NCBI RefSeq assembly: GCF_003590095.1 | Contig: NC_039478.1 | Coordinates: forward strand, 12,028,001-12,092,000 | Source of the DNA: Trichoplusia ni | Taxonomy: Eukaryota; Arthropoda; Insecta; Lepidoptera; Noctuidae | DNA length: 64,000 nt | Direction: 5' to 3' | Shown: positions 50,614 through 62,649 of the stretch, in pieces | How the letters are laid out: every line of letters begins with the position of its first letter | Position numbering within the stretch: the stretch's first letter is position 1 | The notes under the pieces: generated by a model | Databases searched by the model: none | Seen by the model: only the letters and a program-made list of their open reading frames with translations | What the model was told of the DNA's origin: nothing | Position numbers and translations under genes: made by a program

Positions 50614-50967
50614 TCTTTAGGGTCCCGTATCACGAATGGAAAAATCGGAACCCTCATAAGATCACTTTATTGTCCGTCTATCTTTGAAGCCAGTTTTTTT
50701 CAGGCACGAGAACTTATGAAGCTGACTTAAAATCAAAGCTGCGGAAAAAATTTAACTTCTAATACAATTCAATCAAATTTTGGAAACTTGCAAGGAAATC
50801 AAAATCTGCACTCAGAATTTTAAAATTTGGTACGAAGCAACGTCCTATTGCACAGTTAAAAGAATAAATACAAAATCCACAAGTTTTCAATTACATCAAA
50901 AACATTTCCATACTTATTTGTACTGGACCCTCGGTCCACGACACTCTCTTGACCGATTTTTTTTTCA
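50614..50967 (+). repeat. GGAACCCT-family repeat, diverged full-length copy
   Basis: It begins TTTAGGGTCCCGTATCACGA, has CGGAACCCTCATAAGATC and the TTGTCCGTCTATCT stretch, and ends GGACCCTCGGTCCACGAC then CTTGACCGATTTTTTTTT. The small frame at 50780-50992 lies inside it and is not a gene. Confidence 0.5.
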
Positions 50968-53185
50968 CAATATCAGAGCTCCATTTCTATAAGTCCAAAA
51001 TAGAAATAGGTTTCAATAAGAAAAAGTAATTTTCCGAAAGTGGATGAAACCTTGATAGAGCCTGAAAATCATTGTTACATGGAAAATAACGTCTTACAGT
51101 AGAAGTGGGTCCATTATCGTGAACGAGGCAATTAGTGGAATTATCAAAATATAATACTCGACTTATGCAAATAACTATTTTATATAGACTTTAATAATAA
51201 TACTTGGGTATTTGATTTTCGTCTGTATTTTGTTTTTTTTTTGTTATTACCTCAAAACTTCGGACTGGATCGATTTTGTTGATTGTTTTTTGAACCAAGA
51301 ATAGGTGTCATTTGTTATCATATCAATTTCATCAAGTTTGACAAGGACACGTATGTTTTTGAAACTAAACAAGAAATGTTATTACAAAATAGTAACCGTA
51401 ATTTTATTATTTTAAATTTTTATCTCACAGTTGTTAGGCGGCGCACGTTTCGTGAAAATTAGGTTTTCATAATATCCTTTGTCTAGTACGTTGCTTATAT
51501 TAATAGTAAAATTTGATTAGGTAATTTAAATTCAAATTTATAATACTTTTTAAGCATTAAACATAATTTGTAATTTCATTTACGTAGTTATCAGTCAAAT
51601 AGTTAACAATACATTCATGAACATTATCATTAGTTTGATATATCAGGAATGTTATTAGGGGCGAGTCTGATATCTAGTTGACAGTGATCACTTGAATAGA
51701 TGTCGAGAACGCAACAGACGTCTTCAGAATGCGAACGTCGGCACCTCAGGGCGCTAGCTTCAAATACCACGTACTTACCTACCAACGTTAACTGAACAAC
51801 ACAACCAGAATACAACGACCTCCCGCATCACATATTAACACCCCATTTTCGTGCAACTGTTGTACATGTAGCGGGGGAGGGGAAGACCAAGTTTTAATGG
51901 TCATTCCAGGTGTAAATGTAGTGTTGAATTTCACGAATAATTCCACTTGTGACACTCCACCGTTTGGCGGGACCGAGGGAATTTATTTCAAGAATGCAAA
52001 ACATGAATTTTAAACTCAACGAATGTCATGGTTCATTCTTTTTTAAATTGCCACCAATGTCTCACTTAGCGGGGATAGGTTGTTGTTTAAAATTTGCGTT
52101 TTTAAATGTGGATTCTTGTAATTTGGATACATTTGTTTTGAGATAAGTGACAGTTTTGCGTGTTGCATTATTCTTAATGGTTTGCACGCCTTTAAATCCA
52201 TTTAACTGAGCATATTCAAATGTTCTGCGTGAAAAATAGTTCGTATTTTAAATTATATAAGAGGCACGTTCACGTTCAAGTTAAGGTTATTCATATTTCT
52301 GAGGTCATTTTAATGTTTCATATTTCTTTTTTAATGTTGTGTTAGAGACAGATTACCAAGTTTAAAATTAAAGTGAAACAAAAGTCACAAGTTTCTTCAC
52401 CTGCCCTCCACTTTTCGTATAATTCAAAACTTATACTCTTTCCTTAAAGTACTTAAATGTGGTGGACAATGCCTGTTTCTTCTCTCACTCTCTATCTAAA
52501 AAAGAAAAACTCAGCAGCATATTAACAAGACTCAATTATAAGCTACAAAGAAAGAAACCAGATAAAAATATTCGATCGATAAAGGCCTACGTGAAATAGA
52601 ATCCTTTTGACTTTCATATTACTATTTTTAAATAGAACCCTGAGCGTATAGCAACATGACAACAAAACAAATCCTCAAAGTAAACACTAAAGTAGTTTAA
52701 CTCAGCAATGATTTGGTAATATCTCTTGTTTACGCAAACCCTTAATTTCATCTCAAATTAATGCGACTAGGCAAGACTCGCGTCTTATATAAACACGTAT
52801 TACACCCACACATACATACTTTACTCACACATGCATATGTTAGCAGTATGTACGTGATATGTCGCGATTCTGCGTCAGTCACATCATTTATCTTCGCGTT
52901 TTTATTAAATGAATTATTCAAGCTATTCCTACGTATGCTTTATTATTCTATGCTTTCTTTTGTTTCTAGACAATTAGGGGGTAATGTGAAAGTCTTGTTA
53001 AGTATGGCTGACGCGTCTATTTTTAAATTGCGTCGAAACTTGGATGGTTCTTCATTTTTTTTTGTAGAATATAGAGTGGTTAATTGTGAAATGCTTTTGT
53101 CAGTTCAGTTATATTTTGTTAGATATAATTTATAATTGAATGGCGGTGTCTTCTTATTTCAATGTATGAGTTTTGCTTAGCGACT
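50968..53185. other. AT-rich, one 124-codon frame judged chance
   Basis: The plus-strand frame at 52761-53135 begins with ATG but is Phe/Leu/Tyr/Val-rich without a domain. A mixed patch lies near 51690-51770 (CGAACGTCGGCACCTCAGGG). Confidence 0.3.
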
Positions 53186-53464
53186 GAGCGACTGCCTATC
53201 AGACCTCCTTAACCCAGTTACCTGGGCAACACGATACCCCTTGGTTAGACTGGCTGTCAGACTTTTTCAAGCTTCTGACTACCTGTGACGACTGTCAAAG
53301 ATGTAGGAATAACAGCCGGGACCCACAATTTACCGTGCCTTCCGAAACACGGAGGAACTCGTTATGACAAAGATGGTCACCCATCTACGGACCAACCGCG
53401 TCAAGCATAGCTTAACCTGTGATCGAATCACTTATGCGGTTATAGCTTAGCCACGAGCTCCTCT
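53186..53464 (-). mobile_element. 5S-derived SINE, copy missing its 3' tail
   Basis: The 5S-like head is complete at the high-coordinate end (GAGGAGCTCGTGGC start, GATTCGATCACAGG). The element stops at GCGACTGCC near 53186, without the hairpin and microsatellite tail. It was probably trimmed by a later deletion, since tail loss is not expected from the insertion process. Confidence 0.75.
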
Positions 53465-53591
53465 CACGAGTACCTACATGAATTCCAAATATTTAAATCT
53501 GGAATCTGGAAGTTTCTTGGTTATCAATGCTTCAGCCTTCCCTATATATTATAAGGAGTGATATGCATAGGCTGATATTATTTTATTATAC

Positions 53592-53803
53592 ACTAGCTGT
53601 TGTCTACCTATCTACCCTGTTTTTTCCACATTTTCCATTGTATCTTCGCTCCTATTAATCGCAGCGTGATGATATATAGCCTAAAACCATCCTCGATGAA
53701 TGGTCTATTCAACACAAAAATAATTTTTGACCAGTTTGAACCAGTAGTTCCTGAGATTAGCGCGTTCAAACAAACAAACTCTTCAGCTTTATATATTAGT
53801 ATA
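53592..53803 (-). mobile_element. Helitron-like element, reverse orientation
   Basis: Reading from the high end: AAAGCTGAAGAGTTTGTTTG, GAACGCGCTAATCTCAGG, GACCATTCATCGAGGATGG, GATATATCATCACGCTGCG-like words, ending GACAACAGCTAG/T at 53592. It is clearly related to 19041-19310 but has lost the GC-rich 3' stem. Frames on both strands here (53600-53865) are shadows. Confidence 0.6.
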
Positions 53804-54356
53804 GATATAAAGGTATACTTACTTCTATAAGCTATCATCAAGTCGACAGTGCATCCATAGGACAATTCTATTATGACGAATACGTTCCAGTTAATTCAAG
53901 TTTGATTGAGTAGATCATCTGCTCACAGGTCTGCAGTCTGAACCCATGAAGTGCTAACCAAATAAAGTGATTATTCAAGCAAATTTAGACAGCGTTTGAA
54001 CTAAGCTGGAGTGAATAAGAGCGATAATCCCTTGTCACGTGTGTTTGAATAATCCTTTTCTACGTTATGAGCCTTTCGTTGTGTTAGCTCTGTAAGAATG
54101 TTAGTAATTTTTCTTTTTATTTCAGAATTGTTTTTGCCAGTGACTTTTTTAGTAATTTTTGTTCAGCAAATAAACTCACTATTACTCTTAAGTATTTCTT
54201 TATAAGGATAAATACAAACTGAGAAATTAACCGACTTATCAGGATTGAAACAAGTAACTGCATTATACATTTCATAATTAATAGGTGACTATCAAAGCTG
54301 TTTTTGGCAAACGACCACCACCATAAACCAATAAAACACAAAACAAGAAGTAGTTT

Positions 54357-54597
54357 AATATAATAAATAATAATAATAAATGCGGACAACATCACATACA
54401 TTGTTCTGAACCCAAAGTAAGTTGCTAAAGCACTTGTGTTATGGAATTCAGATACAACGAAGGTACCACAAACACCCAGACCCGAGACAATGTACAAATG
54501 TGAATTTGTACATTGACCCGACCGGGGATCGAACCCGGGACCTCAGAGCTAGCGACACCTTGAAACCGGTGCGTACGCCACTCGACCACGGAGGTCG
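54357..54597 (-). mobile_element. tRNA-derived SINE (family A), full length
   Basis: Reverse orientation. The head at 54597 reads CGACCTCCGTGGTCGAGTGG with box B GGTTCGATCCC (about 54523-54533). The body is nearly identical to the copy at 61474, and the tail at the low end is an (ATT)n-type repeat. The small frames on both strands here are read through the SINE and are not genes. Confidence 0.85.
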
Positions 54598-54739
54598 TCA
54601 AATATGAAACAACTATTAAAGTTAAAATAACCCAGATACATTTTTCAGAAGCAAATCCTTTATAAACCAGTGTATTGTTACTTGAATACGGCTCCAACAA
54701 TCGCGATCCATCTACCTCCACATTCGATTTCAATTAATT

Positions 54740-55058
54740 TCAATTTACTACGCCTTATGTACGGAGCATACCCTCAATATGCTAACTCATACGGCCCTGA
54801 GTAATGACTGTAAGGAGCAGCCTACATCGACAAAGGGCCCATTATGTCAAAAACAAACCCAACCTCGTAGCCAATTCCCTCCATGTTTGCTAAGGGCTGC
54901 TCTCTTATAAATATGCAAATATTATTCTGCGTTTAGCCTGCTACTGCAATAATATTTATATTGAAATTGCCCGCCGCCCTTGAACTGCGACTATTATTAT
55001 ACTGTTCAAACAACCCTTTTACATTCGATTGCTGGCCCGCAATGGATTGATGCTGTTA
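54740..55058. promoter_or_regulatory. Mixed-composition segment, candidate conserved element
   Basis: The segment is GC-elevated and low in repeats, with a POU octamer ATGCAAAT at about 54913-54920, GGCCCGCAATGG and several GGGCC/GGCCC words. It has no open frame of note. It sits between the family A SINE and the foldback element. Confidence 0.2.
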
Positions 55059-55059
55059 T

Positions 55060-55253
55060 CTGTGTTTGACAAGCGGCCCTCTAATAGGATCCTTGTTGAT
55101 ATTTTCGCTGAACTGGACATTTGAGATGATGCGAATTTTCAGTGTATGTGATGAGAACAAACAAACTAAAACAAATTTAAAAAAGTAACTTTTTAAAATT
55201 TCATTTTTAAATATCAACAAGGATCCTATTAGAGGGCCGCTTGTCAAACACAG
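55060..55253. mobile_element. 194-bp foldback element with 45-bp perfect terminal inverted repeats
   Basis: The left arm (55060-55104) begins CTGTGTTTGACAAGCGGCCC and ends CTTGTTGATATTT. The right arm (55209-55253) is its exact reverse complement. The 104-bp middle is AT-rich and non-coding. Neither a TA nor a TTAA duplication is visible at the ends, so the superfamily is open. The 63-codon minus-strand frame across it reflects the inverted repeat and is not a gene. A transcript would form a long perfect hairpin. Confidence 0.8.
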
Positions 55254-58112
55254 TTTAGTTCAGTTTAGATCCAGTAATTGATAGGTAATTGCATGAGACA
55301 TTGATGTAGTTATTTTAAAACATTGAAAAATATAAAGCTTTAAATTTTTTGCTAGTCGAAACATGTCTAACCGACAAGCAAACCCATTATATCAAGAATA
55401 ACTGTAAACTTTTCGTTAAACCCAAGCTCGGACATAACCCTCTTTACAAAAGTACAAGTAATAAACCTGTCCGCAAATGTCGGCGTTCTTATAAAAGATA
55501 CAGCTCGCATCGCAACAAATTGGTGGAGACGTACCCCCACCACTTTCCCTAATAAAGTAGGAGACATAAAAAACCACTACAATCATCATAACTCGAGTGG
55601 GCGATGGACGTCCTGACACAATGCCGCTTAAAAATTAATGCCCGCTAACACAACTGAAACCGTCACGGCGATTCTTGATACATTTTTATTGTGATACTGT
55701 GGAATTTTGACGTATCGTTAAATGTACGTAATTGTCAAAGAACGGTTTTAAGACTATGTATCGGTTCTTAAATAGTTATGGGAAGTTCGAAAGCTATTGT
55801 AATAGTAAATTGCCTACGTTGTAGTTGACTGTGCCTATTTGAGATATTAATTCACAAATACGCTGTGAATGCGGTCCCTAGTCTGCACAACTGTGAAAAA
55901 ATTACTTAAAGAGGTGGCAATTCAGCAAGACAGTGATCTTCTCGTTTCTTCGACAGCGATAAACATACTTCCTGCGCATGGAGAGTATGGGATAACATAA
56001 GCAATAGCAAAAACAAAACAAAACTATGACAGAAAACCAGTTACCGAAATTTCTCTCAGAAGTGAAATATTCGGGGATTCAAATACAACCATTGCTAAGG
56101 ACATAACAGAGTACTAAAGCACTAGGCAGATATCAGTCAAGCCACTTGGAAGAGCTGCCGAAATAGTTTTGGTATTTAAATATTTATCTTTAACAACATA
56201 TACATACAATTCTCAAATAGAACACTGCTTTATATTCCAGCGAGTAGTTCAAATTAAAAACTGTTTATACATTCAGTTCTAACCCCCAAAGGCAATTTAA
56301 TTAAAAGATTTTTTGCGCACGCACCATAAAATGAGTTTTCACGTAGCCAGCAAGGGTCCGGCATTAGTGCGTGCTTTAAGATTAGTTTTGGTGCGGTGTC
56401 CAAAGAGGCGTGAACATCGTATTTTTTAAATCTCAAAATAGTATTGTGAAAGGAAAAAATGAACTGCTTTTTTTAAAAAATTGATGACGATATGGCCAGT
56501 TTAGGCACAGGAATTCAATTGCAATTTGTTTTTTATAGTTATATTAATAGCAGGTAATTGATATAAAAAATCTGCAAGTAAGAAGTGATGATAAGCGGGT
56601 TCAAACAGCAAACTGCAAAATACAAGGCACAAGCACAACACGCAGAAAATCGGAATAAGCATTCGTTAAGTGCACAATGCTTGTTACACGCGAGGATCGA
56701 ACCCTACAGACTTCATGCTTAGTGGGTTTTGCGTAGTGACGTATCCTCGGCTGCGCAATCAGAATTGAAGTTAAAAATCAAATATACTTAAAAAAGACAA
56801 ATCTTGACTGTGCCTAATTTTAAAACGTGTATTATTAGAACTTAGATACAGCCAGCAAAAAATCGCCTTAAACTAAGAAACCTACATTTCCATCTACAGT
56901 AAAACTTAAAAACTTCGTCAACTAAATACTTGCTTCAGATAATTCTAACAAGACGAAAATGTTCACTTAAAGTGAAGAAAGAGAAAGAGCGTATTGCTCA
57001 CTTATCTAGCCTGCAAGTTTTAAAAAGAACTAAAGAAACTGGGTCAAAATGATACTCAAAGGAACCGGATTAGCAACTTGTCACCTAAGTACTGTAACTT
57101 TGAAAGACCATATGCTATAGCAACTTCTAACGTGCATTTTTCGATAGAAGAGAAAAAATGTTATGTCAAGAAATAAAGAAATCACCAGTCATGAGTCAAA
57201 TATATCTAGATAGGTGCAAATTAAGTAAAAGTGCCAAAATATTTTGGAATTTGACTGAAAAATGAAGATGACAGATAAGTTTAAACTTCGTATGACGTCA
57301 CTTATCAGTTTTTACCAACAAGTGACGCTATTAGCTGTCACTTGCACTCACTAGACACGTTTCATCTTCGTAATTCAAATGTGAGAGACTTTTCTGAATA
57401 AACCTGTAGTTCATGTTTATAGTTTACTTGCCAGGAAACTATAAAATGTCTTTATTAATTAAACAAGATGAAATACCATGACCAACAATTCTTTAACAAT
57501 CATTTACAATGTAATATACCTAGCATCTACCGCCTCTACCTTTTTTTTTAATAGCCATTTATGAAATGAAAAGATAATTAACAATTACTATTAAAGTGCG
57601 CTTAGCGGCGCACCTGTACTAGGTAATAATGTGTTGCTCGCATTAGCGACGTATGACAGTCATTAGCAAACGAATATAAAATGCTTTTAGCTTTTTTATA
57701 AGATTTTTTACAGCTACGATTTTTTGGAGGGTTGTTTTTGATAGGAAAGCTTTGGCTTTTGAACATATACATTCAGATATCGACGTGAACCAGGTTTTAT
57801 ATAATTTTGAACACATTCTACTTATAATGTAGATATTGTCATTAAAATATATTACCATCTCTGGCTAGGTTCTTAATGGCTTTATTTATAAAACATTTTT
57901 TTGTATTATAATGATCGAAATAGCTCTGAAACGACACTTGTTACAATGAAGACATTAGAACATATGACTATTGACTTGTTACCGATATTAAACTATCCTA
58001 AAAGCAACTAAACTTAGTGGCTGCAGTCGATTTATCATGTCATCTCCACCAAATCTAACTCGTACCAAGGCTTAACTTTGGAAGTCGGATTATTGTGCAA
58101 AATTATCACACA
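55254..58112. other. AT-rich with one degenerate SINE, no gene recognised
   Basis: The frame at 55349-55552 (Lys/Arg-rich, overlapping frames on the other strand) is followed by AATAAA near 55551 but has no family or clear start, so it is not called. GTGCGCTTAGCGGCGCAC near 57596-57613 is a hairpin. Confidence 0.3.
56630..56765 (-). mobile_element. Degenerate tRNA-like SINE head, reverse orientation
   Basis: On the minus strand GTAGGGTTCGATCCTCGCG is a good box B, preceded by a weak box A region (GATTGCGCAGCCGAGG) and followed by body words such as GTGTTGTGCTTGTGCC. The tRNA fold is not maintained. Confidence 0.4.
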
Positions 58113-58212
58113 CCTATATTATAAATGCAGAAGTATGAGTGTGTTTGTTTGCGTGTGTGTGTGCGTGTGTATACTCCTCGCTTGTTCACGCTCAAAACTG
58201 CTTTTTTTTTAT
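58113..58212 (+). repeat. 5' end of an interspersed element plus (TG)n tract
   Basis: CTATATTATAAATGCAGAAG is the usual start of the element seen at 38.7 kb (reverse). A GTGTGTGTGTGCGTGTGT microsatellite follows, then TTCACGCTCAAAACTGC. Similarity ends at the poly-T near 58212. Confidence 0.45.
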
Positions 58213-58445
58213 TGTCAGTTTTTGGATGCCTTACTCAAACGATAATAATGTAACGATATTTTAAAGACTGTACATAAGTACATCTAGCTATGTAAGTCTG
58301 TACATCTGCTACCAGAGTAGAGCTCATGAACCGTTATAGCTAAACAGTTAACATTTTTACGCAGGATAAAAATCTAAATATGTTTTAAGGAACTATTTGT
58401 TTTCCCTAGACTGATATTGATAATATGATCGAGGGTATTTAAATA

Positions 58446-58794
58446 ATAATATGATCGTGGCGTAACTGATTCGATCACAGGTTAAGCTATACTTGACGCG
58501 GTTGGTCCGTAGATTGGTGACCATCTTTGTCATAACGAGTTCCTCCGTGTTTCGGAAGGCACGTTAAATTGTGGGTCCCGGCTGTTATTCCTACATCTTT
58601 GACAGTCGTTACAGGTAGTCAGAAGCTTGAAAAAGTCTGACAGCCAGTCTAACCAAGGGGTAACGTGTTGCCCAGGTAACTGGGTTGAGGAGGTCAGATA
58701 GGCAGTCGCTCCTTGTAAAACACTGGTACTTAGCTGAAACCGGTTGGACTGGTAGCCGACCCCAACATAGTTGGGAAAAAGTCTAGGCAATGAT
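58446..58794 (+). mobile_element. 5S rRNA-derived SINE with 12-bp target duplication
   Basis: The head is slightly shortened, starting near ATCGTGGCGTAACTGATTCG. It is followed by GATCACAGGTTAAGC, GACGCGGTTGGTCCGT and the body, including GCAGTCGCTCCTTGT. The 3' end is the CCCAACATAGTTGGG hairpin and a short GATG tail. GGTATTTAAATA flanks it at 58434-58445 and 58795-58806. Confidence 0.8.
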
Positions 58795-58806
58795 GGTATT
58801 TAAATA

Positions 58807-60069
58807 TTATATGTTGTAGTATGTAAATCAAAAACGAGACCTCATATTTATTAAATATGTACATCGTTGTTTACAAATCAATACACGTGTCTACATAGAA
58901 ACGTTTGCCACAAATGTTACCTAACTACATAATTAATGAGCTAATTAATTAAAGTACGCAAAACGTTTTGTAACTGGTAACATTTTGCTCTATAATTTCC
59001 ATGCCTGATAGTTAATGTTAGCCTAATCTTTGTTCGAATTAACTTTTACTATAAATAAATAATAGTATATAATAGTCTATAGATTTTTTCGGATATTGGA
59101 ATACTTACATCTATCAAAGAATTAGTTCTCTACACTCCGTTTAGGTACACGATATTGGTTTGGATCTTTGCCTAGGAACTCAGTAAAACATAAAACGCGA
59201 CTAAAAACAAATAGTAAACAGGAATAAAGATTAACAAATCAAATATGCCACTGGAATACAGTATTTATTTCTTTACGTAACATAAAAACACAACGAGTTT
59301 TAAATTCTCTATTATAATTATATTAACTCTTTTTAATGTACCTAAGCAAATTGAGAAGTATAAATACAAGTCATGCGATGTCACACTGTCTTCCCGATTG
59401 ACAATCCCGTATTTTTATAAAGGCCCATTAATACGCAAAAGACAATCGAAGGCAAAAAGGCATTTTATAAATTTTATGATAAAAGCATAACAAATTGGTT
59501 TTTTGAACTATTCCCCTTTATAAAGGGATAAGTAAGTGATCAATTCTTCGAACACTAGACATTCTGCTACCCTAAGCTTTACAGGTTAGAGGCATTATGT
59601 CATTCCCAGAACTGTGAAAATGAGCCTATTTAAAAAGAAGATTCCTGCAGATGAAATGATATTTATTTAATTATCACACTAATCTACCATCACAGGTTAC
59701 TTAACCTAATGCGGTAGCTAGGACTAAACGAAGGTCTAAGTATTTATGTGAACTAGGGTTTCAAAGATTGCACATAGTTGCAGGTCTAAATTCCAGCAAC
59801 TGTTTTAATATGTAATTTTCTGATAATTCTGATATGCATAGGCAATAAGTTAGCCTGATACACATGCTCATCATTGCTCCTTCTGGAATTGCTTGTTGCT
59901 TCATCCACTTTATTATAAACCTTTTAAATCAAAGACCTGAAAAAACATGAATTAAGAGTAACGAGATGAAACTTTACACAGTACTTGAAAAATGGGATTA
60001 CAAATTGCTATCAAGAGATCAACATACAAACTTCACGCTACTTAACTTTATAACTGCGGGGTGGGCAGA
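58807..60069. other. AT-rich, nothing recognised
   Basis: No frame, repeat or RNA gene supported. Confidence 0.35.
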
Positions 60070-60190
60070 GGGCCTACCATGACCTCTTAAAGTGATATTA
60101 TGGCTTTGTGGAAAAGAGACGCCGATCTTACTGTCTAATGCGCCGTCACGCTCACACAACAGCTTTAATACTACTTTAAGATAGCATTGA
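60070..60190. mobile_element. Diverged relative of the 44.6-kb inverted-repeat element
   Basis: GGGCCTACCATGACCTCTTA matches the end of the 44.6-kb element (read in reverse), followed by a similarly ordered interior (TTGTGGAAAAGAGACGCCG, then GCGCCGTCACGCTCACACAA). The second end is not clear. The 78-codon minus-strand frame here (60019-60255) has an ATG but lies over this repeat, so I do not call it. Confidence 0.35.
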
Positions 60191-60529
60191 AGCTTCAGAA
60201 CCCTCTTGAAGTAACGAAATATTGATGCAATCTTAAACAGTAGTGAACTTTCCATTAGACGATGGACGTCTTGTTTACGAACAAATGTTTGTTGAAGAAA
60301 AGCTAACGGATACTGAAGGCCATTAGAGCCAATTAAATTGTGTAAAAAACAACAGTGCTCTCTTTAGACATACACATGTTTTTTGTTTTAAAAATACAAA
60401 TATTTAGCTTTAGAACTTTAGTATCTTTATGTGCTTAACTTATAGGTATGGTGAGTTACCTCATATACCTAAAGGTGTCGTATCATAGGCTATGAATGGG
60501 CATTATTAGCTCCGTTATCTGGCCGAGCG

Positions 60530-60733
60530 TCTGTCACCTGTCTGAATCTCATGAACATGTGAGAATGAGAGTTGAATAATTGTTTCATATAACGTATTTC
60601 TGTTGCCGCGATAGAGCAAAAAGACAAACTTAAAAACAAGTTTAATGGATATTTGTAGAAACGAGTTTTTCTTCAGCATCCTGTACGGAACCCTCGGTTT
60701 CGCGAATCCGTCTCTCAGTTCACCGGTTTTATT
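60530..60733 (+). repeat. GGAACCCT-family repeat, 3' part
   Basis: GTCTGTCACCTGTCTGAATC, ATTTCTGTTGCCGCGATAG and the end TACGGAACCCTCGGTTTCGC with TTCACCGGTTTT follow the family order. The small frame starting at 60645 is inside it. Confidence 0.55.
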
Positions 60734-61317
60734 TACTTTCCCTTACGATTTGAGTCACAACGTTTGTCGTGAATATCTGTTTCTGAGGTTGGTATCGATT
60801 TTTATCCTTCATATATTTCAAATCTATTGATCTAATTAACACGAGTGACAAAAACGCATTCTATTTCAGCTTTTCTTTCGTGATTTTCAAATTTTTAATA
60901 TCTAGTTAGGTAAACTTAGGTGCAAGTTGACAGATTTTGAAACATAACTATAATCATGCAGATTCACATGCGAGCTTACAGTAAATAATGTTCAATAAAC
61001 AAATATTCGACGCAAACAGAGTAATGTTAACAAACATGAGCATTAGCAGGTAAGCCAACGTTTCATACATTTTGCTCATTATCATTTAAATGTCAGACAG
61101 GCACTAATTAAAACGGTTACAGACAATTAGGTCCGCATTGCAATATTGGCGGAAACGTGCCGCCATCATGGTATATTGCTGTATAAATTTGGGATATTTC
61201 TGGGAGAGAAGTATAGGTTTCATCCAGGCACGGATTTGGATACGTTGGTTGTTCTAGGCCTTCGTAATATTGCAGTCATCACACGTAATTTCCTACTGCT
61301 ATGTTACGAATAGTTGA

Positions 61318-61830
61318 CTGGCCTGTTGGTCTAGTGGTTAGTGACCCTGACTGCTATATCGGAGGTCGTGGGTTCGATTCCCACCCAGGGTAAATGTTTG
61401 TGTGATGAGCACGATCATTTGTTCTGTGTCTGGGTGTAATTTATCTATATTATGTATGTATTTAGAAATATACTCGACCTCCGTGGTCGAGTGGCATACG
61501 CACCGGTTTCAAGGTGTCGCTAGCTCTGAGGTCCCGGGTTCGATCCCCGGTCGGGTCAATGTAAAAATTCACATTTTCTGCATTGTCTCGGGTCTGGGTG
61601 TTTGTGGTACCTTCGTTGTATCTGAATTCCATAACACAAGTGCTTCAGCAACTTACTTTGGGTTCAGAACAATGTATGTGATGTTGTCCGCATTTATTTA
61701 TTTATTTTATTATTTATATAAGTATGTTTATCAGTTGTCTAGTACTCATAATACAAGCTATGCTTAGTTTGAGGCTAGATGGCGTTGTGTGTAAGTTGTG
61801 GAGTATTATTATTATTATGGAGTATTATTA
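61318..61830 (+). mobile_element. tRNA-derived SINE (family B), split by the family A insertion
   Basis: The 5' part (61318-61473) has a tRNA-like head (GGTCTAGTGGTTAGTGACCC, box B GGTTCGATTCC at 61371) and the body word GTCTGGGTGTAATTTATC. The 3' part (about 61714-61830) resumes with ATAAGTATGTTTATCAGTTG, GCTTAGTTTGAGGCTAGATG and a (TTA)n tail. The same 3' part occurs alone at 45.0 and 20.3 kb. It is not a working tRNA gene, because the acceptor ends do not pair and the SINE body follows directly. Confidence 0.75.
61474..61713 (+). mobile_element. tRNA-derived SINE (family A), full length, inserted within another SINE
   Basis: The complete head (CGACCTCCGTGGTCGAGTGG, then GCACCGGTTTCAAGG, then box B GGTTCGATCCC near 61539) is followed by the conserved body and an (ATTT)n tail. 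The sequence before and after it belongs to a different SINE family, so this copy is the younger of the two. Confidence 0.85.
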
Positions 61831-62649
61831 GTTATGTATTTTGTACAGAAATATAAGTAGTGGTCCAAGAGTGAATTCGATACATTGGCTTCTCTCGGCA
61901 TACGAAAGGGTACCGTTTTACTATAGACTTAAAATCAATCATGATAATTAAATGTACGTAAAAATAAATCGGCAAAAGTTTTCAAAATTCGTAATCTCGA
62001 TACATGTTTTTTTTTTTATAAGCGATGCTTTCTTAATTCATTTTTGAGATTTGACACGTATGTACGTTATTGGTACGTAACCCACTCAAGGTCACCTGAA
62101 GGCGCGACAAGTACTACAACAATCATTCAACATTTTTCCGCTCTAGGCCTCCTTGTCCTACGGAATCCGTCCCTGGTATTATCCATCTGCGGAAATACGG
62201 AGGTTGATGTCGATGTACCTTCACTTACTATACATACACTTACAATAGCATGTTTTGAATAAGCGGATACGTGAACAGTTTTTGATTGGATTTCAATTTA
62301 AAAATACGAAATATTGATCAATTGCTTCTTATTGAAAAACAAAATTGGTTGCATTTAGTAAGTAAACAAAGATGAATCTCTTTTGATGAATGTGTGTGTG
62401 AGAACAAATAAGAGTGAGATACGGAATAAGCAGAGGAGAGAATTCAGCAGAAGTTTAAATCTGAATACAGTAAATAATCAAATTGAGTAAGAAAGCTGTC
62501 AAACAGCACCTATTATATGAAGAAAAAAGAAAACGTCGGTTCCAAAAATATAATATCTACCTACCTATAATATTACTGTTTAATCCACTAACAACGAATA
62601 CTAAAAATGTAAGCTACATAAAATAAGGAATTATATTTACTTCCATTCA

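Noticed and set aside
52761..53135. 124-codon plus-strand frame
   Set aside because: ATG-started, but low-complexity hydrophobic composition, no domain and no splice or poly(A) support.
54117..54497. 126-codon minus-strand frame
   Set aside because: Its first third is the family A SINE read in frame; the rest is AT-rich chance coding.
58530..58790. 86-codon minus-strand frame resembling the frame at 16006-16275
   Set aside because: Both are translations of the reverse strand of the 5S-derived SINE.
61321..61392. Possible tRNA gene
   Set aside because: Boxes A and B are good, but acceptor-stem ends do not pair properly and SINE body sequence follows immediately. Treated as a SINE head.
61402..61767. 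121-codon plus-strand frame
   Set aside because: It runs through two nested SINEs; the same peptide appears from the copy at 54.4 kb.
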